In this document: positions 6,672 to 12,797 of the stretch, one piece after another
Numbering within the stretch: the first letter of the stretch is position 1
Layout: the number at the start of each line of letters is the position of its first letter
Assembly: GCA_903908025.1 (NCBI GenBank)
Contig: CAIVQM010000037.1
Coordinates: 1-12,797 of the forward strand
Source: an uncultured bacterium
Lineage (GTDB): Bacteria; Actinomycetota; Actinomycetes; S36-B12
Reading direction: 5' to 3'
DNA length: 12,797 bases
Notes under the pieces: model-generated
Database searches by the model: none
Told to the model about the DNA's origin: nothing
What the model saw: only the letters and a program-made list of their open reading frames with translations
Program-made: the position numbers and the translations under genes

Positions 6672-9119
6672 CTAGACGAACGAGTGGCGCCTGAGCCACC
6701 GCATGGCCACCGAGCCCCACAGCGGCGGCAGGTAGAACGTCACGAGGCGGAAGGCGATCGCCACCGACATGGCGATCGGTGCCGGGATCCCGATCGCCTG
6801 CAAGCCAGCGGTGTAGCCGGCTTCCGACACGCCCATTCCACCGGGCACGGGCATCAGGCCGGCGAACAGGCTGACGGCCGTGTTGATGAGGATCAACTGC
6901 GACAGGGCCGCCGACTCACCGAATGCTGCCAGGGTGATGCCCAGGATGATCGCCTGCATCACCTGAGCGCCGAGGTTGCCGAGCAGCATCGTGCCGACCT
7001 TGCGTGGATTGCGCAGTACGAGGAACGCATCACCGGCCTTGCGCCGCTGCTCGGTGACCGAGGTTCGAATGCGCGGGATACTCCCGACCAACCGATGCCG
7101 CAGTTTCGGGACGACCAGCGTCACGATCAGGGCAGCCACCGAGAGCACGGCGACAATCGCGATCAGTGACGGATCCGAGGTTGTGCTTGTCGAATCGGTC
7201 GAATCGGTGCTGCTCGATGAGCCAAGCACCTGGGTGGTGAATCCCGGCAGCCCGGATACGAGGATCAGAATGATGAGAGCGATCTGCACCGTGAAACCGC
7301 TGAAACTGTCGATCATCCCCATGGTGACCGCAGGGGCCGCGGCGATCCCGAACCGCTCGAAGAATCTCACCTCGAGCGCAAGCCGTGCAGCGGTGGCTGG
7401 CAGGCACAACGCGATGAACTGGATCCCGTACTGCAGCATCAGCACCGGGAAGTACGCCAGCTTCGTCAGGGTCGCCCCCAGAGTGGAGAACGCGAGCGCT
7501 GTCTGGATGAACGGCGAGCAGAGCAGCGCGAGGAGCAGGATCAGCGGATTCGCCGACTCCATCGCGTCGACGATGCTTGCCGGATCCACGCCCGACATCG
7601 CACCGATGAGGGTGTAAGCCATCAGTGCGATGAACGCCACGATCAGGACAGACTTCACGCTGACGCGCTTTATGCGCTGGAGGGGCGGCGCCTCCACCCC
7701 GATTGTCGAGGCAGCCATCTTGACGATGTCGTTGAGAGACCACTCGGCGTCGCGTACCTGCTGGCGCGTCACCCTGCCAAGGGCTGCTGGCTGGAGGTAG
7801 GGCATCAGGTTGACGAGTCCATCGGTTCCCACCGCGCGAACAACAGCCGCGAGCGCTCGCTCCGTGCCCACCACCGCAGCAGTGGTGACGAGTAGCCGAG
7901 CTCGGTCGACTTGCTGGTCGCCCTCATCGGCGTTCAGCTCCGCGTCCGCAAAGTCCGCGAGCGCGAGGGCACCGTCCTGCATCAACACCACATGACGGCC
8001 GTCGATGCGCCCATGGGCCATGCCGGCATCGTGCAACGCCAGGACGGAATGCCAGACGCTGTCGAGCATGACGTCATCGACCTCGTCGGCTGTGAACCCC
8101 GCAAAGGCCGATCGCGGTGCAATCGTCGCGATCAATGCATCGCCCTGCCCCGACCGACCAACCGCAACAAGCGGCAGAACAGCCACACCTGCGCGCCCAG
8201 CGAGCATGGTTGCCAAGGCCTCGTGCTCAACACGCGCATGCCGGCCCCGGGTCAGATGCGGGATCTCGCCCCGGCGCGTCAGTGCCGTCCACAATGAGCC
8301 GATCACCTGGCTGTCCCAGGCATCCCGGCCGTACACCTTGACCAGCAGATCTGCATCGCCCTGACGATGAACCAGCCAGAGTGCCTCGCCCGCCGTCTCA
8401 TCAACGACATCGGTCGCGTCCATCGCATCGATGCCCAGGTCAGCGAGGCCGATCTCGATCTGCTCTGCGGTCAGTAGCCCCTGCGGCGAACCCAGCACCA
8501 GATGGGTGACAGCGGCGGCTCCGACACCGACGATGACGCCCGCCAGGGCCCCGATCGGCCAGGCGACCGATAGCGCTACGGCAGACACGGCGCCGAGCAG
8601 GACGAGGATCCGGCCCCAGTAGCGCAACGGCCTGCTCAGAGCAGGTGACGCCGTGACGATGATCGCGGTGGCCAGCGCCACCCGGACGGCGACATAGACG
8701 GGAGCCGTGGGAATCCCGACCAGAGCATCGAAGGTGGTGGCCGCGTCTGTTCCGGCGGCCAAGCCGGCCAAGACTGATCCGGCGAATGCCACCAGCGCAG
8801 TCAGGCCGAACACCAGAGTCAGCCGGCGGCGGTGACGGAAAGCCAGCGGAAGCAGCAGCAGCGCGATGGCCCACAGCGTCAGCGCGGTGTAGGCCGTCGA
8901 CCAGATGAGGTCCACTGCGGACGGCAGCGCGTCCAGCAGAGTGGCAAGGGCCGTGTCGAGGCTGGTCGGCCCCGGTGCGAAGACGGCCAGCCCGACGAGC
9001 ACGAGGAGCGAGCCGAGGAGGAGCAGGACGTCAGTGGGGCGGCGCTTTCGCCCGGCGTCCGCGGACGACGACCAGACGCGCACGAGGTCCCGCCACCCGA
9101 ATCGTGCTGAGCCGTTCAT
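6672..9119 (-). CDS. Membrane protein: pseudokinase-like domain plus lysylphosphatidylglycerol-synthase-type TM region
   Basis: An 815-residue protein in three parts. Residues about 30-210 hold around six hydrophobic segments. Residues about 215-440 are soluble and kinase-like: LLVKVYG with Lys261 in the beta-3 position, Glu298/Glu300 as helix-C candidates, HGRIDGRHVVL at 369-379 in place of the catalytic loop, and ADFAD at 388-392 in place of DFG. Residues about 490-810 are an LPG_synthase_TM/AglD-type membrane domain, with LPATAARLALEVRFFERFG (573-591) and the family motif PVPGGMGVSE at 757-766. There is no aminoacyl-transfer domain as in MprF, so lipid or precursor flipping is more likely than synthesis; this is inference. 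The ATG has GGGGTGA about 6 bases upstream. It faces the MFS gene divergently. Confidence 0.85.
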   Translation of the reverse strand: MNGSARFGWRDLVRVWSSSADAGRKRRPTDVLLLLGSLLVLVGLAVFAPGPTSLDTALATLLDALPSAVDLIWSTAYTALTLWAIALLLLPLAFRHRRRLTLVFGLTALVAFAGSVLAGLAAGTDAATTFDALVGIPTAPVYVAVRVALATAIIVTASPALSRPLRYWGRILVLLGAVSAVALSVAWPIGALAGVIVGVGAAAVTHLVLGSPQGLLTAEQIEIGLADLGIDAMDATDVVDETAGEALWLVHRQGDADLLVKVYGRDAWDSQVIGSLWTALTRRGEIPHLTRGRHARVEHEALATMLAGRAGVAVLPLVAVGRSGQGDALIATIAPRSAFAGFTADEVDDVMLDSVWHSVLALHDAGMAHGRIDGRHVVLMQDGALALADFADAELNADEGDQQVDRARLLVTTAAVVGTERALAAVVRAVGTDGLVNLMPYLQPAALGRVTRQQVRDAEWSLNDIVKMAASTIGVEAPPLQRIKRVSVKSVLIVAFIALMAYTLIGAMSGVDPASIVDAMESANPLILLLALLCSPFIQTALAFSTLGATLTKLAYFPVLMLQYGIQFIALCLPATAARLALEVRFFERFGIAAAPAVTMGMIDSFSGFTVQIALIILILVSGLPGFTTQVLGSSSSTDSTDSTSTTSDPSLIAIVAVLSVAALIVTLVVPKLRHRLVGSIPRIRTSVTEQRRKAGDAFLVLRNPRKVGTMLLGNLGAQVMQAIILGITLAAFGESAALSQLILINTAVSLFAGLMPVPGGMGVSEAGYTAGLQAIGIPAPIAMSVAIAFRLVTFYLPPLWGSVAMRWLRRHSFV
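7189..7206. repeat. Tandem 9-base repeat encoding a Ser/Thr/Asp-rich loop
   Basis: GTCGAATCG occurs twice in tandem. Read on the minus strand it encodes the repeated Thr-Asp-Ser portion of a low-complexity loop (residues about 634-649, all Ser, Thr and Asp) between two membrane segments of the large membrane protein. The unit is whole codons, so copy changes would keep frame. Confidence 0.6.
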
Positions 9120-9150
9120 CTCGTGTCACCCCGATCCCTGGTCCGGCCGT

Positions 9151-9175
9151 CGTCCGCACACATTACGGGCGGACG
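9151..9175. promoter_or_regulatory. Inverted repeat in the divergent region upstream of MFS and membrane-protein genes
   Basis: CGTCCGC (9151-9157) and GCGGACG (9169-9175) form a perfect 7-base inverted repeat with an 11-base spacer. The region lies between two divergent genes (starts at 9119 and 9275), a position suited to an operator. It could also be an RNA hairpin in an mRNA leader. No regulator gene adjoins it. Confidence 0.3.
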
Positions 9176-9243
9176 GGCAGCCAGCGATGGCCGGTCAGCC
9201 TCCCGACAAATCAGCGCATGCCATCCGAATACGGCTCATTTCG

Positions 9244-9252
9244 TACTAGCCT
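9244..9252 (+). promoter_or_regulatory. Candidate -10 element for the MFS transporter gene
   Basis: TACTAG (9244-9249) overlaps TAGCCT (9247-9252), which fits the TANNNT -10 pattern, 22 bases before the ATG at 9275. The surrounding 30 bases are richer in A and T than the flanks. No convincing -35 box lies at the expected distance, so this is a weak call. Confidence 0.3.
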
Positions 9253-9274
9253 TTAGGGGCAGAGGGGAGCCGGG

Positions 9275-10885
9275 ATGAGGAAGTGGTGGCCGCTGGTCGC
9301 GCTGGCAACGGCGCAGTTCGTCATGGTCCTCGACCAGTCGGTCATGAATGTCTCGATCAGCACACTCGTGGCCGACTTCGACACGACCGTCACGACGATC
9401 CAGACCGTCATCACCCTCTACTGCCTGACGATGGCGATGTTCATGCTGACGGGCGGCAAGATCGGCGACATCGTCGGCCGACGCAGGGCCTTCACGATCG
9501 GGCTGGTCATCTACGGCTGTGGGTCCCTGATCACGGCCCTGGCCCCCACCGTGGCCGTCCTCACCCTGGGCTGGTCCATCCTCGAGGGACTGGGAGCTGC
9601 CCTCGTCATGCCCGCCCTGGTCGCGCTGATCGCGGGCAACTACGAGGGCAAGGAGCGCAATGTCGCCTACGCCGTGATCGGTGGAGTCGCGGGCGCCGGC
9701 ATCGCCATCGGACCCATCCTCGGCGGCTGGGCCACCACCGAGCTGTCCTGGCGTGTGGTCTTCCTCGGCGAGGTCGTCCTGGTGCTGTTCATCCTGGCGA
9801 TGACACGCCTCATCGGCGACGCCGCCCGACCCGGCCCCAAACCTCGACTGGACATCGTCGGAACCGCACTCTCCGCGTCCGGACTCGGACTCATCGTCCT
9901 GGGCGTTCTGCAGTCCAGCACCTGGGGCTGGGTCCAGCCCAAGGACTCTCCCATTGAGCCACTCGGATTCTCGCTCACCCTGTTCGTGATCGCGTTCGGC
10001 GGCGTCCTGCTGTGGGCATTCACTGCGTGGCAGCGACACCGCGAGGCGACTGGCCGCGATCCACTGGTCCACCTGAGCCTCGTCCGCATCCCGCCACTGC
10101 GCGCCGGGTTGATCGGCCTGCTGAGCCAGAACCTGATCCTGATGGGCATCTTCTTCACCGTCCCGCTCTACCTGCAACTGGTCCTCGGATTCGACGCCCT
10201 CGAGACCGGCGTGAAGATGCTGCCCGTGTCGATCGCGATGTTCGTCGCCTCGGCGATCGGCGCCCGCCTGGCTGGCAAGTACTCCGTCCGCGGTGTTGTT
10301 CGTGCCGGACTGTGGGTCACGCTCGCCTCCGTCGTGGTCCTGCTGGCCACCATCCAACCAACCCTCGACGACAGCATGTTCGCGATATCGATGGCCGGAC
10401 TCGGTATTGGCATGGGCCTGCTCGCATCACAACTCGGCAAGGTTGTGCAGGCCTCCGTCGATGCGTCCGGACGCGGGGAGGCCGGCGGGCTCCAGTTCAC
10501 CGGCCAGCAGCTCGGCTCGTCCCTCGGCGTGGCCCTGATCGGTGCCGTCGTACTCTCCGGCCTCACCAGCAACTTCGTTGAGAACATCTCAACGGACGTG
10601 CGGATCAGCGCGCAGGTTTCCGAGCAGGTCAGCACGGCAGTCGCGTCGGGCATCGACTTCGTATCTTCTGACCAGGTCGCCGCTGCAGCGACCGACGCCG
10701 GGCTGGACCAGTCCACGACGACCGCCCTCGTGGAGAGCTACGAGGAGGCACAACTGGAGGCGCTCAAGGCCGGGCTGCTGGGGGCGGCGCTGCTGGCGCT
10801 GCTGTCCCTGCCATTCACTCGAGAGCTGCCGCACGAGCCGCAACCCGACACGTCCCAGGCCGTTGACGAGGGTGCCGTCGTCTGA
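9275..10885 (+). CDS. MFS transporter, DHA2 (EmrB/QacA) drug-exporter type, 14 helices
   Basis: A 536-residue membrane transporter, the usual length for the 14-helix drug:H+ antiporter family. Motifs seen: LDQSVMNVSIS at 19-29 in helix 1 (motif D1), GGKIGDIVGRRR at 60-71 (motif A, loop 2-3), and AGAGIAIGPILGG at 139-151 (motif C, typical of exporters). A long non-membrane stretch (about 431-492, rich in Ser, Thr, Gln and Glu) precedes the last helix, as in many family members. It should export a hydrophobic or cationic compound using the proton gradient. The substrate cannot be predicted. AGGGGAG sits 6 bases before the ATG. The LtrA-type gene starts 19 bases after its stop and could be co-transcribed. 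No TetR or MarR regulator gene is present beside it. Confidence 0.92.
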   Translation: MRKWWPLVALATAQFVMVLDQSVMNVSISTLVADFDTTVTTIQTVITLYCLTMAMFMLTGGKIGDIVGRRRAFTIGLVIYGCGSLITALAPTVAVLTLGWSILEGLGAALVMPALVALIAGNYEGKERNVAYAVIGGVAGAGIAIGPILGGWATTELSWRVVFLGEVVLVLFILAMTRLIGDAARPGPKPRLDIVGTALSASGLGLIVLGVLQSSTWGWVQPKDSPIEPLGFSLTLFVIAFGGVLLWAFTAWQRHREATGRDPLVHLSLVRIPPLRAGLIGLLSQNLILMGIFFTVPLYLQLVLGFDALETGVKMLPVSIAMFVASAIGARLAGKYSVRGVVRAGLWVTLASVVVLLATIQPTLDDSMFAISMAGLGIGMGLLASQLGKVVQASVDASGRGEAGGLQFTGQQLGSSLGVALIGAVVLSGLTSNFVENISTDVRISAQVSEQVSTAVASGIDFVSSDQVAAAATDAGLDQSTTTALVESYEEAQLEALKAGLLGAALLALLSLPFTRELPHEPQPDTSQAVDEGAVV

Positions 10886-10892
10886 GTCTCGG

Positions 10893-10904
10893 CATACTTT
10901 GACT
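10893..10904 (+). promoter_or_regulatory. Possible -10 of a leaderless transcript for the LtrA-type gene
   Basis: The LtrA-type ATG at 10905 has no visible Shine-Dalgarno sequence. Instead CATACT (10893-10898) or TACTTT (10895-10900) lies 4 to 6 bases upstream, where the -10 box sits in leaderless actinobacterial mRNAs. This is suggestive only. Translation by readthrough from the MFS gene 19 bases upstream is the alternative. Confidence 0.25.
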
Positions 10905-12116
10905 ATGGCGGTAACGATTGCTGCGGACAAGCCGCGAGCCCGTGGCGCCAGCCCGACGGTCAGCTGGTTCGAGCTCTTCTACGACCTCGTCGTTGTGGCT
11001 GCCGTCAGCCTGACGAACGACGCCTTTCTGGCGGAGCCAAGTGCGGACACCGCCCGAGCAGCCGTCCTCGGCATCATCGCCTTGTCGTGGGTCTGGTTTC
11101 TCACCGCCCTGTTCAACAACATGCTTCCCGGACAGGATCTGATCAGGCGCATCCTCATGGTCTGCCAGATGGCACTCATCATCACTGCCGCACTGGCCAT
11201 CGACCGCGTCAATGGCGTGGACATGACGTTGGCGATGCTCGCCTACGGCGGCGCGCTCCTCATCGTGCTCCTCCTCATCGGATCAGATCGCCTTATCCAC
11301 CGGGATCGTCCTGGCCGTGGCCCGCTGCGCTTGATGACGGTCATCCCGATCGGTGTCAGCGTTGCACTGTGCGCACTGGGGGCACTCGCCGATTACCCAC
11401 TCGTGACGTGGCTCCTGGTGCTCGCCCTGGTGGTCAGCATGGTGCCGATCCTCGGCTGGCAGTACCGCAGCTGGGAAGGCGGTGATCGGCTGCGTCTGGA
11501 TCACCTCCGTGAGCGCCTCGGCCTGTTCATCCTCATCATCCTCGGAGAGGGCTTCGCGCAACTTGTCGCGGCCCTCCGCGAACTCGGCAGCATCCCGCGC
11601 AGTGAGGTCTTCGTACTGACATTCCTGGTCAGCTTCGCTCTCTGGTGGATCTACTTCGACGGCACGTTCTCCGAGCGCCTTGATCTCGTACATATCCGCT
11701 GGCGGCTGTCCCTCCTTGGCCACCTCACCCTCGTCTTCGGCATGGCGGGGACGCTCGACATCCTGGTTCTCGTCACTGCCCGGGAGGAGACCAACTACGG
11801 CCCGCTGGTGCTGCCCTACTTCGCGGCGAGCATTGCCACCGTGCTGCTGTCCTTCGCCCTGCTCCGATACTCCGCAAAGGGCCGCCTTGGCATCGCGGGC
11901 ATCGTCCACATTTCATCCGCCTTGCTCATTCTGGTTGCGGGCTTCATTCTCGCTGCCCGGGATTCCGATGCCCTTGAACCCCTGATAGCGGTATGCGCCG
12001 TTGTCGTCATCGGCAACGGCCTCATGAGCGCCTGGTCGGATCGGGCCAGTCGGCAGGGCGGCCTGCGCACACAGATTGCCGGCCTCATCCGCGGCTACGA
12101 CGACCCGGCGATCTAG
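10905..12116 (+). CDS. LtrA family membrane protein (low temperature requirement A)
   Basis: A 403-residue polytopic membrane protein with about ten hydrophobic segments spread over 25-385. Family marks are WFELFYDLV at 21-29, near the N-terminus, the DHLRERLGLFILIILGEG block at 199-216, and WWIYFD at 247-252. The name comes from a Listeria gene needed for growth in the cold. The biochemical role is not established, and most members are uncharacterised. The ATG at 10905 is the first that gives the normal family N-terminus. The same frame is open far upstream, but that part overlaps the MFS gene and has shadow-like composition rich in Arg, Pro and Ser. The lack of a ribosome binding site is noted separately. 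It may share transcription with the MFS gene. Confidence 0.88.
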   Translation: MAVTIAADKPRARGASPTVSWFELFYDLVVVAAVSLTNDAFLAEPSADTARAAVLGIIALSWVWFLTALFNNMLPGQDLIRRILMVCQMALIITAALAIDRVNGVDMTLAMLAYGGALLIVLLLIGSDRLIHRDRPGRGPLRLMTVIPIGVSVALCALGALADYPLVTWLLVLALVVSMVPILGWQYRSWEGGDRLRLDHLRERLGLFILIILGEGFAQLVAALRELGSIPRSEVFVLTFLVSFALWWIYFDGTFSERLDLVHIRWRLSLLGHLTLVFGMAGTLDILVLVTAREETNYGPLVLPYFAASIATVLLSFALLRYSAKGRLGIAGIVHISSALLILVAGFILAARDSDALEPLIAVCAVVVIGNGLMSAWSDRASRQGGLRTQIAGLIRGYDDPAI

Positions 12117-12313
12117 CCTCGGGCCTAGCCAGACCGCACTCGACCGGCGTAGCCTGCCGATATCACCGTGCACCGGGGGGCGTCACGGAAGTCGGCCCTC
12201 GGGTCGGCTCTCCGCTGGTACATCACCAGCATCCGACTTGACGCAGACCACTAGGACGAGGCATCGCCCGTCGTACGCCCGGAATCCGGGGCGGGCTGCC
12301 GAGGTGAGCAACG
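12117..12313. other. Intergenic region with a small hairpin, no gene seen
   Basis: These 197 bases lie between two same-strand genes. CCCGG (12278-12282) and CCGGG (12286-12290) form a hairpin with an AAT loop, extendable by two pairs past a bulge, 24 bases before the next ATG. TTGACG (12238-12243) resembles a -35 box, but no -10 lies at the right spacing. TAGCCT (12150-12155) resembles a -10 without a -35. I see no clear terminator for the LtrA-type gene and no small ORF with a ribosome binding site. Confidence 0.4.
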
Positions 12314-12797
12314 ATGACAACTGCCCCCCGCACCTACGAACGACGACGTCCCCTGCCATCACCGACCGCCCTGATGATCGGCCGCATCATCATCGTCGGC
12401 GGGCCCCTGGGCCTCCTGCTCGCGCATCTTGCCGGGCTGACCCGCGCGGAGGCTGGTCAGCCGGCCGTGATCCAACTGGCCGTGCCGCTGCTGCTCGGCT
12501 GGGCTGCGGTCCTATTCCTCATCACCCGAGCCGTCGCACCGATTCCCGCCTGGATCGGCTTGATCGCGATGACGGTCCAGCTCACGGCGGTCCGCGGACT
12601 GGCCAACGGACCGTTCCTCCTGGCCATCGAGTCGGTCGGCTTCGTCGCCTTCGGTATCGCGCTGTGGCGCGTCTGGTGGATCCCACGAGTGCTGCCGGTG
12701 ATGATCGTCGCCTTTCCTGTCGTGGACGTTGTCACCCCACTGCACTCGAGACTGATCGAGTTGACGATGTTCGCGATTCTCATCGCGGCCTCGCTCA
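12314..12797 (+). CDS. Polytopic membrane protein of unknown function, 3' end outside window
   Basis: An open frame from ATG 12314 to the window edge, 161 codons without a stop. GAGGTGA sits 6 bases before the ATG, a strong ribosome binding site. The first 18 residues are basic and Pro-rich (cluster of three Arg at 10-12). Hydrophobic segments follow at about 20-40, 51-71, 76-94, 99-119, 124-142 and from 147. Codon use favours G or C at the third position, as in the neighbours. I do not recognise the family; no catalytic or transport motif is visible. It may be a small integral membrane protein with six or more helices. It is probably transcribed from its own promoter, given the 197-base gap before it. 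Confidence 0.75.
   Translation, partial: MTTAPRTYERRRPLPSPTALMIGRIIIVGGPLGLLLAHLAGLTRAEAGQPAVIQLAVPLLLGWAAVLFLITRAVAPIPAWIGLIAMTVQLTAVRGLANGPFLLAIESVGFVAFGIALWRVWWIPRVLPVMIVAFPVVDVVTPLHSRLIELTMFAILIAASL

Noticed and set aside
9236..10357. Minus-strand open frame of 373 codons opposite the MFS gene
   Set aside because: Extremely rich in Asp, Gln, Gly and Glu with no domain. It is the antisense shadow of the transporter.
10542..10904. Longer N-terminus for the LtrA-type protein
   Set aside because: This stretch overlaps the MFS gene in another frame, is rich in Arg, Pro and Ser, and precedes the normal family start.
1..12797. CRISPR arrays, transposons, phage genes, toxin-antitoxin pairs or a defence cluster
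   Set aside because: No spaced direct repeats, transposase or integrase motifs, or small paired genes were seen. The genes are of ordinary housekeeping or envelope type, with uniform codon use.
1..12797. tRNA, rRNA or riboswitch sequences
   Set aside because: No cloverleaf, conserved rRNA segment or known riboswitch core was recognised by eye. A covariance-model scan would be decisive.

Overview
The window reads as an ordinary stretch of chromosome from a high-GC Actinomycetota (actinobacterium). The base composition is high in G+C with strong G/C preference at third codon positions. Most genes have a clear purine-rich ribosome binding site. Several families present are typical of actinobacteria: an Abhydrolase_9-type membrane hydrolase, a small four-cysteine secreted protein, an LtrA protein, and a lysylphosphatidylglycerol-synthase-type membrane protein with a kinase-like domain. 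The genus cannot be fixed from the sequence. I see no rRNA, tRNA, CRISPR array, insertion sequence, integrase, phage gene or plasmid gene.

Layout. At the left edge two small lipoprotein genes lie on the minus strand: a META-domain lipoprotein (237-653), followed 15 bases downstream by a lipoprotein cut by the window start (1-221). Divergent to them is a secreted four-cysteine protein (725-1159), followed by a long perfect hairpin (1177-1235). Next come a membrane-anchored alpha/beta hydrolase (1291-3351, plus) and a convergent dimethylglycine/sarcosine dehydrogenase-like flavoenzyme (3356-5806, minus), with only 4 bases between their stops. Divergent from the flavoenzyme is a voltage-sensor-type potassium channel (5871-6665, plus). 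It converges, 6 bases apart, on a large membrane protein with an internal pseudokinase-like domain and a lysylphosphatidylglycerol-synthase-type transmembrane region (6672-9119, minus). Divergent from that is a 14-helix drug-exporter-type MFS transporter (9275-10885, plus), followed after 19 bases by an LtrA family membrane protein (10905-12116, plus). A membrane protein of unknown function (12314 onward, plus) runs off the right edge.

How the genes work together. Apart from the flavoenzyme, every product is predicted to be in the membrane, lipid-anchored or secreted, so this is largely a cell-envelope neighbourhood. The only likely co-transcribed groups are the two lipoprotein genes and perhaps the MFS/LtrA pair. 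The other genes alternate strand as single units and show no obvious shared pathway. I did not find a convincing new multi-gene system. The points most worth a second look are the pseudokinase/lipid-flippase-like fusion, the loss of both family cysteines in the META protein, the strong hairpin at 1177-1235, and short words shared between two intergenic regions.
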